Part shown: positions 59,937 through 64,000 of the stretch, piece by piece
Layout of the letters: each line of letters opens with the position of its first letter
How positions within the stretch are numbered: position 1 is the stretch's first letter
Assembly: GCF_000018045.1 (NCBI RefSeq)
Contig: NC_009792.1
Span: forward strand, 3,410,001 to 3,474,000
Reading direction: 5' to 3'
DNA length: 64,000 nt
Origin: Citrobacter koseri ATCC BAA-895
GTDB taxonomy: Bacteria > Pseudomonadota > Gammaproteobacteria > Enterobacterales > Enterobacteriaceae
Made by a program: the position numbers and the translations under genes
Notes under the pieces: generated by a model
What the model saw: only the letters and a program-made list of their open reading frames with translations
Told to the model about the DNA's origin: nothing
Database searches by the model: none

Positions 59937-60980
59937 TTACGACTTATCGCCTGGCGCCGCGGCGGTAATCTCATCAACAATCGGTTTCATATCAGGATAT
60001 TGATCGAGGAATGCCTTCCAGACCGGCTGCACCTGCTGCGCAAAGTACGCGCGATCGGTCTCGCGGAATGTCACCCCTTTGGCTTCCAGGTTTTTAATCG
60101 CTTCCTGCTCTTTCTGGCTTGCCTGCTGGCGCTCGTACTCTGTGGCTTCCTGCGCCGCCGCAAGGACATCGGCCCGCAGCGCTTCTGGAATTTGCTCGAA
60201 GCTCTTCTTATTCATGGCGATCATCAGCGGGTTAAAGCTATGGCGGGTCAGGGTGCCATTCTTGATAATTTCATAATATTTGCTGGAGTAGATGGTCGGC
60301 GCATCATGTTCAACGCCATCGATAACGCCCATTTGCAGACTGGAATAGACCTCGCCGCCCGGCATCGGAATCGCCACCGCGCCCATATGATTCAGCGTGG
60401 CGATAAAGTTAGGCACCGGCAGAACGCGGATTTTCAGATTCTTTAAATCTTCAGGTTTTTCAATGGCCTTTTTGGTATACACATTACGCGCGCCTAAGTT
60501 ATAGCCATAACCCAGCACCATAACGTTGGCTTTATTCAGCATTAACGCAGAAAGCTGCTCGCCCGCTTTTCCGTCCAGCGTTTTGCCAACCTGGTCGTAA
60601 TCTTTAAACAGATAACCCAGATCCAGAACGCCGATTTCAGGCACCAGCGTGGCCCAAATCGAGGTGCCGGAGATCATCATATTGATTGCGCCAATGCGTA
60701 CCTGCTGCGTGGCATCGGCCTCTTTTCCTAACATCCCGTTGGCGAAATAGTTGAGCTTAATTTGCCCTTTCAATTTTTCGTTTTTGTTCAGGTTCTCCTG
60801 AAAACGGGTAAACCAGATATAGTGCGCGGAGGAATCATCCCCGGGCAAAGAGGAGTAAACGCGAAAATTAAGCGCTGCCTGAGCAAAAGAAGTCACCACA
60901 CTGCCCGCTATCAGCGCGGTACTTAAGCAAGCTAAAGCTAAAAAACGTCTGGTCGAACGAAGCTGTTTTATTTCCATCAT
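59937..60980 (-). CDS. TRAP transporter substrate-binding protein DctP
   Basis: The 347-residue periplasmic binding protein starts at ATG 60980 with AAGGA upstream (a second ATG follows at 60977). The signal peptide ends SFAQA. The DctP motifs are visible: NYFANGMLGKEADATQQVRIGAI, KIRVLPVPNFIATLNHMGA (with the Arg that grips the substrate carboxylate) and PMPGGEVYSSLQMGVIDGVE. The carboxylate-binding Arg supports an acid as substrate. It is the first gene of the operon. Confidence 0.94.
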   Translation of the reverse strand: MMEIKQLRSTRRFLALACLSTALIAGSVVTSFAQAALNFRVYSSLPGDDSSAHYIWFTRFQENLNKNEKLKGQIKLNYFANGMLGKEADATQQVRIGAINMMISGTSIWATLVPEIGVLDLGYLFKDYDQVGKTLDGKAGEQLSALMLNKANVMVLGYGYNLGARNVYTKKAIEKPEDLKNLKIRVLPVPNFIATLNHMGAVAIPMPGGEVYSSLQMGVIDGVEHDAPTIYSSKYYEIIKNGTLTRHSFNPLMIAMNKKSFEQIPEALRADVLAAAQEATEYERQQASQKEQEAIKNLEAKGVTFRETDRAYFAQQVQPVWKAFLDQYPDMKPIVDEITAAAPGDKS

Positions 60981-61077
60981 GATTGTCCTTCCACATACCA
61001 TTAGGGTAGCGATAACGCCGTCTGGCACCGCTAAATCGCCAGGAGAGTAAATGAGAAAAACTGCTGTATGTTTCTTC

Positions 61078-61132
61078 TGTAACGTTTTAGTGTAACGTTA
61101 CAGAAACTATCCGCCTCCCTGTACAAAAGCAA
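61078..61132 (-). promoter_or_regulatory. Promoter and tandem operators of the TRAP operon
   Basis: On the minus strand TTGCTT (61127-61132), 17 bases and TAGTTT (61104-61109) form a possible core. Directly downstream are the palindrome TGTAACGTTACA (61091-61102) and an imperfect copy TGTAACGTTTTA (61078-61089, plus-strand reading). The perfect copy is identical to the one ahead of the LacI-family gene. The rest of the 372-bp gap shows nothing further. Confidence 0.7.
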
Positions 61133-61352
61133 GTCGCTTCCTTTCATCAGTGGGAGTGATATGTGAATTTTGTGGCGGACATCGCTAATTCGCGCAGGTG
61201 CGTTACATCGTTAAAACGACATCATTGCTGTTTAGTCACTGTTTAGCGCAGAAGGAAGCGACGGGAGAGAAAAAAGAGGAAAAGGGTTGGTGAATGGGGG
61301 GAGTCAGTCAACGCAGGAGTGCCGTCGTTATCTGGCGGCACTCCTTGACGCT

Positions 61353-62816
61353 TTACCGTTCAGAGATATAGCGGGCAACCGTCGCTTTCGCGCCGTTTTC
61401 CAGCAGCGACAGGTAAGCCTGCGTTACCTGCGCCACAAACAGCGGCTCATGCGGTAATTCGTTCCCGAAAATGGCCTCCACGCCCAGCAGCGCTTTTACC
61501 CGCGCCTCGCCTTCCGCGCTCTGCATCACCGCATTCTGCAAGACCGGCAACAGCGGATCGCTAACGTCAATACGGTTTCCCTGTTCATCCACCCCGCCGA
61601 CGTAACGCATCCAGCCCGCAACGCCCAGCGCCAGCAGATCGAAACGATGGTGGTGAACCAGGTGCCAGCGAACGGAATCCAGCATGCGCTGCGGCAGTTT
61701 CTGGCTGCCGTCCATCGCAATCTGCCAGGTACGGTGACGCAGCCCCGTGTTGCTGTAGCGCGCAATCAGCATATCGGCATAGCGGGTAAGATCCACCCCC
61801 GTCACGTTCAGCGTCGGCGCCTGCTCTTCCAGCATCAGCGCCCTCGCGGCGCGTCGGAAGTGCTCATCTTCCATACACTCATTAATGTGCTGATAGCCGG
61901 AAAGATAACCCAGATAAGCGAGGAAAGAGTGGCTGCCATTAAGCATACGCAGCTTCATCTCTTCAAACGGCAGCACGTCAGCCACCAGTTCGGCTCCGGC
62001 CTTTTCCCATTCCGGGCGGCCTGCGACAAAGTTATCCTCGATAACCCACTGGCGGAATGGCTCGCAGGCCACGCCTGCCGGGTCGCGCACGCCGGTAAGC
62101 TGTTCAATCTTATCCAGCGTTTCCGCCGTCATCGCCGGGACGATACGATCCACCATCGTGGAGGGGAACGTCACGTTCTGCGCAATCCAGGCAGCCAGCC
62201 CGGCATCAACGGCTTGCGCATAGGCGCATATTACGTTGCGCATAACATGACCGTTTTCCGGCATATTGTCGCAGGACATCACGGTAAACGCCGGGAGACC
62301 CGCCGCTCTGCGGCGCGCCAGCGCGGCGACAATAACGCCCGGCGCTGATTTTGGCTGCTGAGGGTTTTGCAGATCGGCAACGATAGCCGGGTGATCGAGC
62401 ATCAACTGGCCGGTAGCCGGAGAGTGGCAGTAGCCTTTTTCCGTGATCGTCAACGATACAATGGCAACCTGCGGCTCGCACATGGCAGCCAGCACCGTTT
62501 CCAGGCCATCCACCTGCGCATGCAGCGCGTTCTTCACTACGCCAACCACGCGGGCGGTCCAGGCATCGGCCGACATTTCCGCCACCGTATAGAGGCGATC
62601 CTGATTTTTCAGATCGGCGATCTGCTGCTCGCCGCCAATCAGGTTAACTTCGGTGTAGCCCCAGTCGCTGCCGTGTTCCGCAGCCAGAATATCCGCATAA
62701 ACGGCCTGATGCGCACGATGAAACGCGCCGAATCCCAGGTGAACAATTCGCGGAACCAGCGCGTTGCGATCCCAGTTCGGAACGGTGGCTTTCGCGTGTA
62801 ATAGCTTATTTTGCAT
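61353..62816 (-). CDS. Mannitol dehydrogenase family oxidoreductase (mannonate/fructuronate type)
   Basis: The 487-residue protein belongs to the polyol-specific long-chain dehydrogenases. Motifs are [16 protein letters not shown] at the N-terminus (cofactor fold), [10 protein letters not shown] and [16 protein letters not shown], and the catalytic region [18 protein letters not shown] with the conserved Lys and His. It is closest to E. coli YdfI/UxuB-type D-mannonate oxidoreductases. I start at ATG 62816. It lies 73 bp downstream of the GPH symporter and is probably co-transcribed with it. Confidence 0.92.
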   Translation of the reverse strand: MQNKLLHAKATVPNWDRNALVPRIVHLGFGAFHRAHQAVYADILAAEHGSDWGYTEVNLIGGEQQIADLKNQDRLYTVAEMSADAWTARVVGVVKNALHAQVDGLETVLAAMCEPQVAIVSLTITEKGYCHSPATGQLMLDHPAIVADLQNPQQPKSAPGVIVAALARRRAAGLPAFTVMSCDNMPENGHVMRNVICAYAQAVDAGLAAWIAQNVTFPSTMVDRIVPAMTAETLDKIEQLTGVRDPAGVACEPFRQWVIEDNFVAGRPEWEKAGAELVADVLPFEEMKLRMLNGSHSFLAYLGYLSGYQHINECMEDEHFRRAARALMLEEQAPTLNVTGVDLTRYADMLIARYSNTGLRHRTWQIAMDGSQKLPQRMLDSVRWHLVHHHRFDLLALGVAGWMRYVGGVDEQGNRIDVSDPLLPVLQNAVMQSAEGEARVKALLGVEAIFGNELPHEPLFVAQVTQAYLSLLENGAKATVARYISER

Positions 62817-62889
62817 CTTTCTACTCACTGTATAAAAAGAGGGATTGGCGGCAGCAGGCCTATTGCGCCCTTGCTGCCGCCAGGCTGTA

Positions 62890-64000
62890 TCAGCTCAGTA
62901 TGGAGGTGGGTTCAGCGGGCTTTACCCGTTCAGGCGCGCTTTGACACCAGAGCGAGTCATAGCTGTAACCCGTCAGGTCTTCCACAATATGGCGGGCTTC
63001 CGGCGTCACATCCTGTTTAAGACCGTCCGCTTTGAGGCGTTCAATTTCGTCCACGAAAATTTTGTGCGTGCGCTTATTCAGATGGAAGGTCAGCGCTTGC
63101 CACAGTGCAATGATCAGAAGCCCGGCCGTACCAACGAACAGCAGCATGGCAATGGTCGTGATCGCTTCCTGCGGCTGCGTCTGGCTGCCTTTCACGAAGC
63201 CGCCGCTTTGCAGAAGCAGGCCCACGGCAAAGGTCGCAATAGCTACCGTTGTCTTACGGGAGAACGTCATGACGGCGGCAAACAGCCCTTCACGGCGCTG
63301 GCGGGTGATCATTTCGTCAATGTCCGGGATGAACGGGAACACGTTCCACGGCGTGAACTCCAGAATGCAGCGCCCAACCTGGTAAACCCCGGCGAGAATC
63401 ACCAACAATACGATTTTGTTGTCGGTCGGGAACTGGTAAACCAGGAAGAACCCGCCCAGGCACAGCATCATCAGGCTGTAGGAGAAGACATAGAGGCGAG
63501 AAGGGCCATATTTAATAATCGCCACGCCCGCCGCCAGCGTGACCGGCAAGCCGACGATACTCATCGACAGCAATGTTCCCGCCAGCGAGGATGAAACATT
63601 CAGGCAGTAGACGCAGAAAAAGACGAATACGGTGTTGTAGACATCCTTGGCGGTAAAGGAGAAGAGATAGATCGCCAGATGTTTACGGAACGCGCGCACT
63701 TTTAACGTTGAGGCATACTCTTTGAACAGGTTGCCAAACGCCGACAGTTTTTCGCCAGCAGTCATCGGCTGACGCTCTTTTTCCATTTCCGCCAGCATTT
63801 CCGGCGTCAGTTCACGTTCCCAGGTCACTTTCCAGGAGATAAACACACAGACCGTAAACAGCACGGCAAATACAACGCCGTTGATCAGATATGCATCCGC
63901 GTTGTTTTCACCCAGCCAGCCGATCAGCAGGCCCGGAATAAAGGTGGCAAGGAACGTCCCGGATGCCGACAGGAACATGCGGCACGTTGACAGTTTGGTA
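62890..64000 (-). CDS. GPH-family sugar:cation symporter, 5' end cut by window
   Basis: The last gene is open to the window edge on the minus strand; about 370 residues of a roughly 450-residue carrier are present. Multiple hydrophobic helices and the central loop with [18 protein letters not shown] are typical of the glycoside-pentoside-hexuronide (MelB-like) family of the major facilitator superfamily. A long C-terminal tail follows the last helix. With the mannonate-type dehydrogenase next to it, a hexuronide or related sugar acid is a plausible substrate. Confidence 0.88.
   Translation of the reverse strand, partial: TKLSTCRMFLSASGTFLATFIPGLLIGWLGENNADAYLINGVVFAVLFTVCVFISWKVTWERELTPEMLAEMEKERQPMTAGEKLSAFGNLFKEYASTLKVRAFRKHLAIYLFSFTAKDVYNTVFVFFCVYCLNVSSSLAGTLLSMSIVGLPVTLAAGVAIIKYGPSRLYVFSYSLMMLCLGGFFLVYQFPTDNKIVLLVILAGVYQVGRCILEFTPWNVFPFIPDIDEMITRQRREGLFAAVMTFSRKTTVAIATFAVGLLLQSGGFVKGSQTQPQEAITTIAMLLFVGTAGLLIIALWQALTFHLNKRTHKIFVDEIERLKADGLKQDVTPEARHIVEDLTGYSYDSLWCQSAPERVKPAEPTSILS

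Overview
The window is a chromosome segment from an enteric bacterium of the Salmonella/Citrobacter/Escherichia group. The first 30 kb follows the Escherichia backbone gene for gene (queG, glycine tRNAs, orn, rsgA, psd, mscM, yjeM, epmA, frdABCD, blc, sugE/gdx, ecnAB, efp, epmB, yjeJ, yjeI, groL-groS, yjeH, fxsA, aspA, dcuA, cutA, dsbD, yjdC, tRNA-Phe). There is no ampC between frdD and blc, an entR-type regulator sits between sugE and the entericidin genes, and the REP sequences are of the Salmonella/Citrobacter kind. This argues against E. coli and against Citrobacter freundii. A Citrobacter koseri-like or Salmonella-like genome fits best; the species cannot be fixed by reading alone.

The 3' end of tRNA-Phe (30370-30445) marks the edge of accessory DNA. 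It is followed by AT-rich sequence holding an ASCH-domain gene and little else, then a complete type 1 fimbrial locus in the order fimB-fimE-[fimS]-fimA-I-C-D-F-G-H-K (32068-42253). A perfect 15-bp inverted repeat (33725-33739 and 34046-34060) bounds a fimS-like invertible promoter element. The only good promoter found in it points away from fimA, so the sequenced copy looks phase-OFF. The FimH tip adhesin has a type 1 pilin domain, but its lectin domain lacks most mannose-pocket residues. The operon ends with an HTH-EAL protein of the FimK type.

From 42.4 to 52.6 kb there is a chemoreceptor and then a putative catabolic cluster: NAD-type malic enzyme, DcuC-family C4-dicarboxylate carrier, RpiR-type regulator, fumarase/aspartase-superfamily lyase, a general-type porin and a periplasmic SGNH-hydrolase-like protein. 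I infer uptake of a compound that yields a C4 acid, then conversion of malate to pyruvate. A REP/BIME array containing a 129-bp tandem duplication separates this cluster from a TonB-dependent siderophore receptor with a Fur-like palindrome.

The last 8.5 kb is a sugar or sugar-acid cluster: LacI-family regulator, RbsD/FucU-type mutarotase, SDR dehydrogenase, TRAP transporter (fused QM plus P), mannonate-oxidoreductase-type dehydrogenase and a GPH-family symporter cut by the window end. The palindrome TGTAACGTTACA occurs in front of the regulator gene and again in front of the TRAP operon, which suggests one regulator controls both.
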